The notes beneath the pieces were generated by a model. The model did not search any database and had not been told where the DNA came from. It saw only the letters and a program-made list of their open reading frames with translations. From NCBI GenBank assembly GCA_019448385.1, contig JAGTXO010000016.1:558001-622000 (forward strand): a stretch of 64,000 bases of DNA. Reading direction: 5' to 3'. Of this stretch, positions 9,519 through 20,319 are shown piece after piece (position 1 is the stretch's first letter; the number at the start of each line of letters is the position of its first letter). The DNA comes from Diacronema lutheri (taxonomy: Eukaryota > Haptophyta > Pavlovophyceae > Pavlovales > Pavlovaceae). Made by a program: the position numbers and the translations under genes.

Positions 9519-11903
9519 ATGTACCCCTTCAAAATGGCCGACGATTCTCGCGCCGCGCTCCTCACGGAGCTCTTCCGCGTCGGGGCCGCGCACGAGAGCC
9601 CGAGCGCGGGCGCGGCGGTGGCCCCACGGAATCTGTGCGACATGGTCGATCTCAGCCTGCACGACCTCGCGCCCGAGCCTGTCAACGCGGCCGCGGCCGC
9701 GGATGACGCGCCCGCCACGCTGGCCGCGCTGCCGCCGCCGCCGCCGGCCGCGCCGGCCGCACCGACGCCGCGCGCGGTCAAGGGCAGCGCAGCAGCGCGC
9801 GCCGGCGATGACTCGGATTCGGACGTCGACGATGCATCCGGCCGTCGCGCGCCCACCGGCGCGCACACGCTGTCCGACGACGACTCAGACTGCCCGTCCG
9901 AACCGGACGAGCTCGCCGCGCGCACCGTCGAGCTCGAGGCGCGGCTGCGACGCGCGCGGAGCACGTGGGCGCTCGACGACGAGCGTACGCTGGCCGTCGT
10001 CTTCAAGCTGCTCGACGCCCTCGTCGCGCAGTACCAGCTCAACCGGATGGACGAGCTCTTCGCAGAATTTGTGCCCATCTGCGCAAAGGCGCGCGCGCAC
10101 CCGCCGCCGGCTCACACCCGCCGCTCGCTCCCACTCGCCACCGCCGCCGGACCCGAGTGTTGCGCGCGCGCGCCGCGCACGCCGCGCCGCGCCGCTCTGC
10201 CTGCCCGTTGTCCCCACGAGTGCCACGTCATCGCGCCGCGTAACGGTCGCGCTTTGGAGGGGGCGCGCGCGCCCGAGCCTCTGCGCGCGCGCCAGCCCGC
10301 CTCGCCGTCGGCAAGACGTTTGGCCTCTTGCCGCGCGCCTGCATCCCCCCGCTCCTCTTTGCGCGCGCAGGTGCGCGGCAAGTGGCACCTCAAGGCGATC
10401 CAGTCAAAAGCCTTTTGCTGTTTCAAGCAGTACCGCTTCCGCGAGGCCCTCGCGCTCTTCAAGGAGCAGGAGCAGCTGATGGGCCCGTCCGCGCCCCTCG
10501 CTGAGAACATCGGGCACGTCTGCTCGTCGCTCTCCGAGTACGACGAGGCCGAGCGCTACTTCCGCCTCGCCACGCGGCTGCTCCCCGACGGCAGGCAGCA
10601 CGCCAAGAACTCGGGCGGCGTCTACCTCGGCCTCGGCCTGCTCCTCGACCGGCGCGAGCGGCCGCGCGAAGCGCTGCCCATCCTCTACCAGGCACTCGAG
10701 CTCTACGTCGACTCGTGCCACATGAGCGGCAGGTTTGTCGAGTCGTCCCTCGTCGCCAAGGCGCGCATGTCCCTCGGCCACGCGCACGAGCATGCGGGCG
10801 AGCTGAGCAAGGCGGAGGAGCACATGCGCGAGGCGGTCGGCATCTTCAGTCGCACCGTCGGCGAGCAGAGCCCGCTCCTCGCCGGAGCGCTCGGCTCGCT
10901 CGGCAAGCTGCGCGTGCGGCAGGGCGCGCTCGCAGACGGCGCGCGCCACCTCGTCCGTGCGCTCGGCATCGAGGTGGACAAGGACGCCTTCCATGCGAGG
11001 ACGGTCTGGGAGCTGCTCGAAGACATCAAGGTGCGCGCGCGCGCCGCGCGGTGCGCCGTCGCGCCCGCGCAGCGGCGCCCCCCCCCCCCCCCCCCCCCCC
11101 CCGGCCGAGCGCTGCCCCAGCGGCGCCCCTCCGGCCGAGCGCTGCCGCAGCTGGGCGCCCCCCGGCCGAGCGCTGCCGCAGCGGGGCGCGAGCACTGCGC
11201 GGCAGGCCGTGTGGCCGCTGCGTGCGCGGCCGCGCGCAGCGGGGTTTACCCTTGAGAGCCCTGTTTCATCCTCGCCCGCTGCTTCCCGCCCACCAATCCA
11301 TTCTCCTCCTTCGCTGCCGCTGCCGCGCCGCCCGCCTCCGCCTCCGCCTCCGCGCTTGTCCCTCCCCCCCCCCCCCCCCCCCCTCCCCTCCCGGCCCTCG
11401 CAGAGCGTGCACGAGAAGGAGCTGCTGCAACGCACCGAGCCCAAGAAGCCGCTCGACATTGCGGGCACCTTCGCGCCGTATGCGCCCGTCGTCGGCCGCG
11501 CCGTGCGCAGGATCGACGCGCTCGGCATCGACGCGTCCGAAGGCGACACGACCTCCGTGCTGCGCAAGACCGCGGGCGAGATGCTCCTGCTCGGCGGGCA
11601 GAACGAGGAGGCGCTGGCACAGCTCACCGTGCGCGCGCGCCAAGGTGGCCCGCCGCGGGGCAGAAGGCTGCCGCTCCAATCTCACGACGCCTCCGCCCGC
11701 CTGCCCGCCGCCTGCCTGCGGCGCACGCATCTGCGCACGACTGCGCGCAGAAAGCCGCGGGCATGTTCCGCGGCTTCACGCACTGCGACGTCTCGTCGCT
11801 CGTGCGCGCGTGCGAGGAGCTCATCGCCGTCGCGCTCGAGAGGCTCCGGCCCATCGGCAAGCCGCCGACTCCAGCCATGCTGCCGCGCTTCTCCGACTTG
11901 TAA
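9519..11903 (+). CDS. Tetratricopeptide-repeat protein, algal type
   Basis: Exons are 9519-10088, 10371-11030, 11404-11628 and 11751-11903, all phase 0, giving 535 residues. A second ATG at 9534 is possible. The first ~150 residues are Ala/Pro- and Asp/Ser-rich and look disordered. The rest holds helical pairs of TPR type, for example FKQYRFREALALFKEQEQL, a Y-D-E-A-E-R-Y-F-R-L-A segment and SKAEEHMREAVGIF. The first intron appears to use a GC donor (CAAAG|GCGCGC): the family pattern joins FVPICAK directly to VRGKWHLKA. Intron 2 contains two poly-C runs. TPR proteins are scaffolds, and no partner is evident. Similar TPR proteins are multiplied in algae; no named orthologue is recognised. Confidence 0.75.
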
Positions 11904-11942
11904 CCCCAGTTTTCCCCAAGGCGCATGTAGTTTTTTCACAAT

Positions 11943-14012
11943 TTAGGATAAGAGCGGCGTCACGTCCAGGTGACCGACAGCGAGGCCGCACAGAGCGCGC
12001 TGCGGCGGCGGCAGCAGCGCGCTCGTCGCGCGCAGCTGCGCGAGCGCAAGCGCAAAGTCGGCGTCGAGGACGCGTAGCCGACGGACAGCGCCCGCGCGCG
12101 CGCGCCAAGCAACGAGGGCTGGCGGAGGAGGCTGCGCGCGCTCGTGCTCGGCGTAGAGCACGCGGAGCGAGTCGCGCCAGCTGTCGGATGCTGCGTCAAC
12201 GGTGCGCACGCCCGCGTTTGCGTGGCGCGCGCGCGGCTGCTCGTCGACAGCGGAGGAGCGCGCGACGCACGACCCCGCCCCGCGTAGCACCGCGCAGTAG
12301 AGGTTGAGCGGCTGCACGACGAGCAGCGAGCAGCCGCGCGCGCCGTGCGCATCGTCACCGTCCTCGGCGGCAGGCGCCGCGCCGCGCGCGCCGCCCAGCC
12401 CGCGCCAGCGCTCGGCCTCGTCGCCTGCCGCCCAAATTTCAAAGTGGCCGCACCCGTCACCCTCGACAAGCGCGAACAGCGCGGCGCCGAGGCCGCCGGC
12501 CGCGCACCCGCCGCCGAGCGGCGCGTTCGGCGCGCCGCACACGCGCCACTCAATCAACAAGACGTGCGCGCCTCCCTCAGCGCCCGCGCCGCCGTCACCG
12601 TCGCCGTCACCGTCGCCGTCACCGTCGCTGCCGCTATCGTCGTCGCCGTCGTCGGCGCCGTCGGCGCCGCCGCGCGTGCGTTTGGCGCGCCGCGCGCGCG
12701 CGCGGCAGCGGGCGCGTGCGCCGGGACGGCCTCTGCCGCCGACGATGCCGTCGCCATCGCCGACGGCACGTGCGGTGTGCGCCGTGAGCTCGGGCTCAAA
12801 CCAGGAGAAGGGCGGCGAGTCCTTGGCGATGAGCGAGCCCGCGGCCGTGCCGCGCAATTCCGAGGTCGGCCGCGCCGATCGCGCGGGCGCGGTCGCGGCC
12901 GGCAGCATCGCGTAACCGTCGAGGCCGAGCGCGGCGCTCGTCTCGCCTCCCGCGCCGAGCGCGGCGCGCACACGCGGTGCCGCGCTCGCGTGCGCGGCGC
13001 CGACGACGGTGCGGCAGCGCGCGCATCGTGCAAGGACCCATCGCTGCACGTCCACGCGCGGCTTGGCCAACGGCCGGCCGCGCGTGCGCGGCGCGCGCGG
13101 GCGCGCGAGCAGGCCGCTCGCCCAGCCGGGCGCGTGCGCGGGCCCGCTGTACACGAGCTCGGCGACTGCCGGCGCGTCGCCCGACAAGCCGTCCGCCGCG
13201 TCGTCTGCCGGCGCGCCGGCGCTCGGCGCCACGAGGGCGTGCGGCGCGAGGCGCGCGCGCGGCACGCACAGCCAGGCGTCGCCGTGCAGCGTGCGCGGCG
13301 CGGCGCGCGCGCGCGGCGGCGAGGCGCTCCCTCCGGCGCGCTTGGCGGCGCGAGCTGTGTCCATGGTCTCGCCGTCCGACGCGCCGCCGTCCGACGCGCC
13401 GCCGTCCTCATTGCGCGCCCCGCGCCGCGCGCCGGCGCGCGGCGCGCGCCGGCGGCGTGCGGGCGTAAAGTGTGACCAGTCGCAGCCCGTCACCTCGCAC
13501 GCGCACGTCACGTCGGCGAGCTCGTGCGCGGCGGCTCGCGGCAACTCAGTAAGGCGACCGTCCCACCCCGGCACGAGCACCGCGCCGCACGCGCGGCACG
13601 CGAGCTGCGCCGCCGCGGCCGCGCGCGCGCGCAGCGCGCGCCGCAGCTCAGCCGCGCGCAGGTCGAAGCGCGCGCGCTCGCGCACGGCCTCGCGGCCCTG
13701 GAGCGCGTCGTCCGGCGGCACGACGGATGGTATCCGGACGGAGAGCCAGCCTTGCCCGCGCGCGAGCTGTGCGCGCGCGAGGTCGACCGCACCGAGCCCC
13801 GCCGAGCGGGCGAGCGGCACGCGCACCTCGGCCGCGGCCGTTTCGGCGTGCGTGGGCGCGTGCCGCGCGCGGACGGCGCACACGAGCGCGCCGCCGTCGA
13901 GGTGGAGCGCCAAAGCGAGGCGCGCGTCGCCCGCCTCGGGCCATAGGTGCACGAGCAGCACGCCCGCGTGCTCGAGCCATTCCGCCAGCGCGTGGACGCG
14001 CGGCGCGGCCAT
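11943..14012 (-). CDS. E2-binding HECT-like protein (UBE3D/HECT_2 type)
   Basis: This intronless frame encodes 689 residues from the ATG at 14012; the GTG at 14027 is not a credible start. Three features match the E3D family. A paired-Cys segment LACRACGAVLV is followed by a D-V-T-C-A-C-E-V-T-G-C-D-W segment. A second pair, LARCARCRTVVG, lies in the middle. The C-terminus has a hydrophobic beta segment (LLVVQPLNLYCAVL). Human UBE3D binds the E2 UBE2C and can ubiquitinate cyclin B; that role is known only for animals. The protein is longer than usual because of Gly/Asp-rich insertions, including a (GD)n run near 12600-12625. It is divergent to RPAC1 over 36 bp. The assignment rests on motifs only. 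Confidence 0.6.
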   Translation of the reverse strand: MAAPRVHALAEWLEHAGVLLVHLWPEAGDARLALALHLDGGALVCAVRARHAPTHAETAAAEVRVPLARSAGLGAVDLARAQLARGQGWLSVRIPSVVPPDDALQGREAVRERARFDLRAAELRRALRARAAAAAQLACRACGAVLVPGWDGRLTELPRAAAHELADVTCACEVTGCDWSHFTPARRRRAPRAGARRGARNEDGGASDGGASDGETMDTARAAKRAGGSASPPRARAAPRTLHGDAWLCVPRARLAPHALVAPSAGAPADDAADGLSGDAPAVAELVYSGPAHAPGWASGLLARPRAPRTRGRPLAKPRVDVQRWVLARCARCRTVVGAAHASAAPRVRAALGAGGETSAALGLDGYAMLPAATAPARSARPTSELRGTAAGSLIAKDSPPFSWFEPELTAHTARAVGDGDGIVGGRGRPGARARCRARARRAKRTRGGADGADDGDDDSGSDGDGDGDGDGDGGAGAEGGAHVLLIEWRVCGAPNAPLGGGCAAGGLGAALFALVEGDGCGHFEIWAAGDEAERWRGLGGARGAAPAAEDGDDAHGARGCSLLVVQPLNLYCAVLRGAGSCVARSSAVDEQPRARHANAGVRTVDAASDSWRDSLRVLYAEHERAQPPPPALVAWRARAGAVRRLRVLDADFALALAQLRATSALLPPPQRALCGLAVGHLDVTPLLS

Positions 14013-14048
14013 CGTGTGCGCGGCCACGCGGACTGGCCGGCCGGCAGC
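14013..14048. promoter_or_regulatory. 36-bp divergent spacer
   Basis: This is the full distance between the ATGs of the E3D-like gene (minus) and RPAC1 (plus). It contains the palindrome GGCCGGCC and no TATA box. There is no space for two separate promoters outside the coding regions. Confidence 0.5.
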
Positions 14049-15314
14049 ATGGCGGCGACGCGACGGCCCGATGCGCTACCGCCGCATCTCTCGGACAAGC
14101 ACAAGCACGTGACGTGCGCAAGTGACGCGCCGACGTACACGTCTACGCCTGAGTACGCCGGTGTGTACGCCTCGCTCGGCATCGACAACAGTCTCGACCT
14201 CGACGAGCTGCGGCGCGAGGTGCGCATCGACGTGAAGTCGCTCACCGCGGACGAGATGGTCTTCGACGTTGTGGGGATCGACGCGCCAATCGCGAACGCG
14301 CTGCGGCGGATACTGCTCGTCGAGGTGCCCACGATGGCGATCGAGAAGGTCTGGGTGCTCACGAACACGTCCATCATCCAAGACGAGGTGCGCGCCGAGC
14401 GCGCCGCCGGCCGCGCCTCGACCCGCGCGGGTGCCGCCCTCTGCGTGCAACCGCGGCCGCCTCGCCCCGCCCCGCCCCGCGGCCCGGGCGCTTATCACGC
14501 GTGCTGTGCACCGCGCGACACGCCTCACGCCTCGCCGCGCCGCGCCGCCGCGCAGGTGCTCGCGCACCGATTGGGCCTTATCCCGATCCGCGCGGACCCG
14601 GCGCGCTTCGAGGAGCGCGGCGACAGCGAGTCGAACGAGTCGAACACGCTCTGCTTCCGCCTGACCGCAAAGTGCACGCACAACGCCGACAAGAGCACCG
14701 ACGCCGAGCCTTACACCGGAGCGCGCGTGCTCTCGTCGCAGCTCACGTGGGTGCCGCAGGGCGATCAGGCGGCCGGCTTTGCGGCCGAGCCGCCGCGGCC
14801 GGTGCACGACGACATCTTGATCGCGAAGCTGCGGCCCGGGCAGGAGATCGAGGTCGAATGCTGGTGCGAGAAGGGCGTGGGCAAGACGCACGCGAAGTGG
14901 TCGCCGGTCGCGACCGCATCGTATCGGCTGCTGCCGCGCATCACCTTCCACCAGCCCGTGCACGGCCCGCTCGCCGCCGAGCTGAAGGCGCTGTGCCCAC
15001 TCGACGTCTTCGACATCGAGGACGTCGCGGGCGTGCCGACCGCCGTCGCCGCGCGCCCGCGCTCGTGCACCGTTTGCCGCGAATGCGTGCGCGAGCCCGC
15101 GTGGGCCGAGCGCGTCAGCCTGCAGCGCGTGCGCGACCACTTCATCTTCTCCGTCGAGTCGACCGGCGCGATGCCGCCCGACCGGCTCGTGCGCGACGCG
15201 CTCGGCGTGCTCAAGCAGAAGGCGCTCGACACGGCGCAGCTGCTCAAGGACACGCGCGCGCAGGCGGACGGCGATGTGGACATGGCGGGCGCGGTGGGCG
15301 CAGCCGACGAGTGA
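14049..15314 (+). CDS. POLR1C: RNA polymerase I and III subunit RPAC1 (AC40)
   Basis: Exons are 14049-14387 and 14556-15314, with a phase-0 intron of 168 bp (GTGCGC...CGCAG), giving 365 residues. The protein is the alpha-like subunit shared by RNA polymerases I and III, which pairs with AC19 to seed assembly. The alpha signature spans the splice: N-A-L-R-R-I-L-L-V-E-V-P-T-M-A-I at the end of exon 1, then VLAHRLGLIPIRADP at the start of exon 2. Further family blocks are AKWSPVATASYRLLP and FIFSVESTGAMPPD, and a Cys cluster CTVCRECV lies near residue 285. Length is close to the family norm of about 340. The N-terminal ~35 residues are variable. This is a secure assignment. Confidence 0.95.
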   Translation: MAATRRPDALPPHLSDKHKHVTCASDAPTYTSTPEYAGVYASLGIDNSLDLDELRREVRIDVKSLTADEMVFDVVGIDAPIANALRRILLVEVPTMAIEKVWVLTNTSIIQDEVRAERAAGRASTRAGAALCVQPRPPRPAPPRGPGAYHACCAPRDTPHASPRRAAAQVLAHRLGLIPIRADPARFEERGDSESNESNTLCFRLTAKCTHNADKSTDAEPYTGARVLSSQLTWVPQGDQAAGFAAEPPRPVHDDILIAKLRPGQEIEVECWCEKGVGKTHAKWSPVATASYRLLPRITFHQPVHGPLAAELKALCPLDVFDIEDVAGVPTAVAARPRSCTVCRECVREPAWAERVSLQRVRDHFIFSVESTGAMPPDRLVRDALGVLKQKALDTAQLLKDTRAQADGDVDMAGAVGAADE

Positions 15315-15433
15315 GGGCGGCTGACTGAGCCGCGCGCCTTGCCCTTGACGAGGCGCCACGCGGGCGATGTGGGTGTTTACTCAAGTGAGAATAATTAGCG
15401 GCGAACGGGAGCATCGACCTCCAGCCGAGCGGG

Positions 15434-17284
15434 ATGGCGGACTGGTTCGTGCGCCGGCCGGCGCGGTGGCGCGGCTTGGCGCTGAGGCTCGTCACGGAAT
15501 GCGCGACGCGCGCGATCCCGGTCGAATGCGCGCTGCTCCTCCTCTGGCGGCCGCCGCTCCCGCTGCCCGCGGCTGCGCGGCTGCTGCTCGACACGTACGC
15601 ACTCGCCGAGATGCTCTTCCTCGCGCTGTACGTCATGCAGAAGGCGCGGCTTTCGCGCCGCGCGGCGCTGATCCCGCGGCAAAACCACATCGACCGCCAG
15701 CCCCTTGCCGAGCGCGCCGCTGCGCTCGACGCGATGCTCGACGCGCTCGGCGAGGCGATCGGGCCGGACGGCGACCGCGGCGCCGAGGTGACGGGCTGGT
15801 TCTTGCGCCGCGGCGCGCGCATGCACGACGAGGTGGTGCCCGAGTGGGCCGAGCTGCGCGTGGACAACGTCGCCGACTGGCTCGCTTGGGCGCTCTGGCA
15901 CTGCGAGCGTTCCGCCGTCGACCCGGACGAGCTGAGCGTCCTCGTGCGGCGCGTCGAGGCGTGGGTGCACGCCGGCGCGCGCGCGACGCGCGCGCCGCTC
16001 CCCGCTGGATGCAACACGCAGCTGTTCGCGTGCCGGCTCACGCTCGACGAGCTCCGCTGCTCCCACCGCCCGCTCATGGCGTACGTCGTGACGCACCTCG
16101 CGCTCGGCTGGCTGAACCGGCGCAACCTGCGCGCGCGCGGCTTCGCGCACCGCCAGTCCGGCCGGATCGCCTTCTGGCACCGGCGGGCGGAGCCGGCGGT
16201 GGAGCGCGCGGGCAGCGGTGGCGGCGGCGCGCCGCCGCCTACCGACGCGCACCGCCGCCCGCCCATCGTCTTCCTCGCCGGCATCGGCGTCGGCCTTGTG
16301 AGCTACCTCGCATTGATTGACGCGCTGCTCGCCGCGCAGCCCGGCCGCGAGCTGATCCTCGTCGAGCTCGAGCACATCTGCCTGCGGCTCTCGCTCGAGC
16401 ACGAGGTGGAGTCGCCCGAGCAGACCGTCCTCCGGCTGCGCGCCATCCTCGCCGCGTGCGGCGTCGACGCCGCGCACTGGGTGGGCCACTCCTTTGGGAC
16501 CGTGGTCATCTCGTGGGTCCTGCGGCTCGCACCCGCGGCCGTTGCGCCGCACGCCGACGCGCGCGCGGTGGCGAGCTCGCCCGCTGGCAGTATTGGCGCC
16601 ATCGCGTCGCCGGTGGCCGACAAGACGCCGCGCACGCGCGCCGCCGCGCGCGCCGCCGCCGCCGCCGCGCCGTACGCGCCAGCGGCGACGGCGGCGCGCG
16701 CGGGCGCGGGCGACGCCGCGCCACCGCCGCCGACCTGCATCGCGGCGTGCACGTTCGTCGATCCGATCCCCTTCTTGCTCTTCAAAGCGAATGTCGCCGT
16801 GCGCTTCTGCTACCAGCCCGCGCGCTCACCGCTCGACCAACTCGTGCGGTATGCGCGCGCGCGGCGCGCTGCCGCGCCACACCCCGCCGGGCGGGCGGCC
16901 GCGCGCGCACGCCGCCGCCACCACCGCCGCCGCGCGCGGCGCCGCGCGCCCTCACTCGCCGCGCTGCGCGCCACGCGGCGCCGCGCGTGCAGCTACTTTG
17001 TGGCTGAGGAGATCGGCGTGTCCTACTCGCTGCACCGCCACTTCTCATGGCCGCACAACGTGCTCGACCCGCGTCTGCTCGCGGGCGTGCCGACGGCGGT
17101 CGTGCTGAGCGAACTGGACGCGTTCGTGCCGAGCGAGGCGGTGCGCCGCCACCTCGCGCACCGCGCGCCGCACGCCGCCGTGCACATGCTCGCCGGGCAC
17201 GCGCACTCGCAGTTCTGCGTGAGCAAGGAGGGGCTGCGCGCGGTCGTCGATGCGATCCTTGAGACGGACGCGCGCGTGCGCTGA
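15434..17284 (+). CDS. Alpha/beta hydrolase with N-terminal membrane segment
   Basis: Exons are 15434-16848 and 16993-17284 (144-bp intron, phase 2, CG|GTATGC...GCAG), giving 568 residues. The nucleophile elbow GHSFG places the catalytic Ser at residue 353. It is preceded by a strand PPIVFLAGIGVG that should form the oxyanion part. In exon 2 the acid is likely the Asp of VVLSELDAFVPS and the His that of LAGHAHSQF. Hydrophobic segments lie near residues 27-65, suggesting membrane attachment. An Ala/Pro-rich insertion (about 390-440) separates strands of the core. The fold resembles lipase or esterase-like proteins; the substrate is unknown. The gene converges with the M41 peptidase gene, 100 bp between stops. 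Confidence 0.75.
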   Translation: MADWFVRRPARWRGLALRLVTECATRAIPVECALLLLWRPPLPLPAAARLLLDTYALAEMLFLALYVMQKARLSRRAALIPRQNHIDRQPLAERAAALDAMLDALGEAIGPDGDRGAEVTGWFLRRGARMHDEVVPEWAELRVDNVADWLAWALWHCERSAVDPDELSVLVRRVEAWVHAGARATRAPLPAGCNTQLFACRLTLDELRCSHRPLMAYVVTHLALGWLNRRNLRARGFAHRQSGRIAFWHRRAEPAVERAGSGGGGAPPPTDAHRRPPIVFLAGIGVGLVSYLALIDALLAAQPGRELILVELEHICLRLSLEHEVESPEQTVLRLRAILAACGVDAAHWVGHSFGTVVISWVLRLAPAAVAPHADARAVASSPAGSIGAIASPVADKTPRTRAAARAAAAAAPYAPAATAARAGAGDAAPPPPTCIAACTFVDPIPFLLFKANVAVRFCYQPARSPLDQLVRYARARRAAAPHPAGRAAARARRRHHRRRARRRAPSLAALRATRRRACSYFVAEEIGVSYSLHRHFSWPHNVLDPRLLAGVPTAVVLSELDAFVPSEAVRRHLAHRAPHAAVHMLAGHAHSQFCVSKEGLRAVVDAILETDARVR

Positions 17285-17384
17285 ATTTGCACGCAACGGG
17301 GGAGAGGCCATTTCGACTCTCCGATCGGAGGCCACGTGGGCCGCCTCGAGCTGGAATCCCGGAGGGAGAGCAACACACACGAAG

Positions 17385-18747
17385 TCACTTGTGCCGTCGG
17401 TGAACGACAGTCGCCACAATGTCCGGCTTTCTTTTCGACTCGTCATACGCAGCGGCGAGCAGCGAACAGCACGCGCCAAACTTTGGTGTTGGGTTGCTCT
17501 CCAACTCACTCACCAGGGTGTCCATCAATGCGCGGTGCGTGGTGAGGACGCGCGAGGCATCATGGAAGGCTGCGACGACAAAATCGGCTCGCTCGGTTGC
17601 GCTCCATGAAGGCCTGTATGTGTGCAGCAGCTTTGCGACTTGGCCAAGGTCGTTAGATCCTCCGTGGCCGTCGTGCGCGTGCATGTGCTCCGCAGCAATG
17701 CCGCCCATGCACAGGCTCGCCCGCTTGAGCAAATCGTCGTCGCTCGACCGCAACAGCTTCTCATCCAGCGCGTCGCCCATCGTCTTCACGCGCCCTCCAC
17801 ACCCATCGTTTGCCCGCAGCTGGCTGAGCAGGTCGTACACCTGCACAGATAGAATGCGCTGACCGTACACGTACCCAACGCAAAAGTGCCCGGCCTCGTG
17901 CACGCAGCTTTGAGCGAATCCGGGGCGAGGATGCAACGCCCGCGCGATGAGGAGCATGGTCCGATTGAGCAGGAAAGGCGAGCCTGTCGCAGCGCCCAGC
18001 GCATAGTCGGCGGCGGCGAGCGACAGGCCAATCGCAGAGCTCGTGACTGCTGACATGCCCGAGCCAAGCCACAGCAAAGCGGCCCCGACCGCAGCCTGCA
18101 CGGCAATGACAGCCTCGACTGGCGTCTGGCGATGCACGTTCAGGATCGCATGCACGGCGCGCAGCCGCGTGGCTGGCTCGAGGGGCTCGCGCACAGGAAC
18201 GCGTCCCGTCCCAAAGCCGCTGAAGGCGCCAGAATTGAGCACATGGTCGATCTTGACCGAGAAGAAGATGTCGCGCTCCATGCGTTTGTAAGCCGAAAAG
18301 TCGCGCAGGATGCCAATGCGGTGCAGCACTGGGTGGAGGCGCAGGATGGGCCCAACCCTGCTGCCCACGGTGGCGGCCCAAGCGTCGAGGAGTGCGGCTG
18401 CTGCTGCGCGGGTTGGCCGGTGGCCGACGGATTGGCCGGCGGCCGAGGTGGTGCTCCACGTCGTCTTTCGCCAGCCTCGGCACGTTCTTGAAATGCGCGT
18501 CCAGCGCAAGGGAGGGCAAAGTCGAGTGCCAGGAAAAGCTGGTGTCGCTTGGCTCCAGTTCGCGCAGCTTGCGCTCGAGTCGGCAAGCCGCATCATCCGG
18601 GGTCGACGAGGCGGGAGTCGAGGGTACAGCTCCGCGCAGCGAGCGCGTGGTGGCGCTCGAGAACGCGGTCGCGCGCAGCGAACGCGTGGCGGCGCCCGAG
18701 AACGCAGCCGCGCGCAGCGCGCCGGCGCCGATCGCCCGACCCGCCAT
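17385..18747 (-). CDS. M41 (FtsH-type) peptidase without an AAA domain
   Basis: The C-terminal frame (17385 to about 18403) contains CVHEAGHFC, the HEXXH zinc site of M41 peptidases, and GGSNDLGQVAKLL, which supplies the third ligand Asp. A hydrophobic double helix precedes it. No Walker A or B motif is present anywhere, unlike FtsH; plants have similar AAA-less M41 proteins. The N-terminus from the ATG at 18747 is Ala/Arg/Ser-rich with a duplicated T-R-S-L-R block and looks like an organelle transit peptide. The two parts are in different frames. They can be joined by a 25-bp intron-like segment (18404-18428, GT...AG) to give 445 residues, but this is very short, so a sequence error or a true frameshift is also possible. 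Confidence 0.65.
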
Positions 18748-18958
18748 CACGCTCGGTCGCGCCGAGCGACGCGCCGCCGCCCCTGCGCACACTGTTCCAG
18801 CCGTGTGCGGAACCGGTGCCGGTTTGACCTTCCAGTGAGGGCCGCGCAAACTGTCTCATACAGTCACACTCTCACTGTCTGTCATCTGATGAGCCAGTCA
18901 GACATGGACACATGATCCGGAGTGTCTGGGGTGGGGGGGAGGGGGGAGGGTGGGCAGC

Positions 18959-20319
18959 TCATCGCTCCGCCGCCGCCTTTGACGCCACGACCATGGCGTC
19001 GGCCCGAGCGGCCGCCGGATGCCGCGCTGCCGGCGCCACGCCGCCGCCCGCCGCCGCCGCCGCCGCGGGCTTGGCGTGCTCGCCGCCGCCGCCGCCAGTG
19101 GCCTCCCACCAGTCGAGGTATTCTTTGGGTGGCGCCGCGTGCTTCGTGCTGAAGAAGGCCGCCTGGTTCTTCTGCACAAACTTGAGAAGCTCGTGCAGCT
19201 TGGCCTGCAGCACGATCCGCTGGTCCGCGTCCATCGCCGCGCCCTCGAGGAAGGTGGGCAGCTTGACGAGCAGTCGGAGGAGGTGCTCCGCGCCGTACAC
19301 CTCATCCATCGGCCGCCCCGCGCACACGGGATGCGCCGCGAGCTCGTCGAACTGCTTCCGCTCGTAACGATAAAGCAGGGACGTCCCAAGCGCCTGCGCG
19401 GCGCGGCGCGGCGCGGCGCGGCGCGGCGCGGTGCGCGGCAGCGTACGAGTCAGCAGCGCGCGGGCTGCAGCATGCGCGCGCGCGCCGCGCGTGCCGGCCA
19501 CGCGCCGCGCGCCGTCCTCGCGCGCGGCGCGCCCGCGGCCGTCTAAAGGACACGACGGACCTGATTAAAGTAGGCGGAGACGCCGGCTCGGATCTCCGCG
19601 TAAAGGCGCTCGTGCGAGGAGCGGCGCGCCTTGGCCTGGCAAAACTCGTCGAGGATCTGCGAGACCGACGGCGTGCGCGGCAGCGGCACCAGCTTGTGCT
19701 CGCGCGTGATCGCCTCCCAATCCGTGACAAGGCGGATCTTGAGCGGCTGCGGGATTTGGACGAGGAGCTCGGCGCGCTCGCCGCCGGCGGCGGGGTCATC
19801 GACGGCGGCGGTGTCGGCGGCGGTGTCGGCGCCGTTCGCCGCCCCGCCACCGTCCATGCCAAGAGCCGCCGCGTCGGCACCGTGCTCGTCGTCGGCGCCG
19901 AGCTCGTTCGCCGCCGCCTTTGCCACCGGCGCGGCGCGCGAGCGCTCGGCCGTCGGCACGGCACGCCCGTCAGCCGCGAGCTTCTTCCTCGCGGCGGTGG
20001 CGCGCGCCCTACTTGCGGTGCGCGCATTATCCGCGTCATCGTCCGAGGGCGCCGGCGCCGGCGCGCTCTTGCGCTTGGGCACTGGCCGCCTCGTGCGCGC
20101 GATCTCGGCCGCCACGCGCTCCTTCTCAGCCAGGTTCTCCTTGGTGCGCCTGCGCAGCCGGCGCTCGGGCACGTGCTCGTCCCACGCCTTCTTCCAGCCG
20201 AGGTAATGAACGAGGTACACGGGCCCGGCCGAGCTCGGCGTCACATCCAGGACCCGCGCGTCGAAGATGCCCGTCGCGTGCGAGCACAGCACGAGTTCGC
20301 CCACCTCGAAGGTCGGCAT
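18959..20319 (-). CDS. MORF4L1: MRG15/Eaf3-type chromodomain protein
   Basis: Exons are complement(19561-20319) and complement(18959-19393), 397 residues. The start is the ATG at 20319; upstream in-frame codons include only TTG. An N-terminal chromo-barrel (residues 4-60; VGELVLCSHATGIFDARVL, then YLVHYLGWKKAWDEHVPE) binds methylated histone tails. A basic and Ala-rich linker leads to the MRG domain (I-P-Q-P-L-K-I-R-L-V-T-D-W-E, later LLYRYERKQF and GAEHLLRLLVKLP). The intron (167 bp, CAG|GTCCGT...GCGCAG) falls inside the MRG domain and contains a run of GCGCG units. Known relatives sit in NuA4 acetyltransferase and Rpd3S deacetylase complexes. The C-terminus has a Gly/Ala-rich tail beyond the usual end. 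Confidence 0.9.

Noticed and set aside
15244-16552. Long antisense frames opposite the alpha/beta hydrolase gene.
   Set aside because: They are shadows of the GC-biased coding strand, with no recognisable domains and no splice logic.
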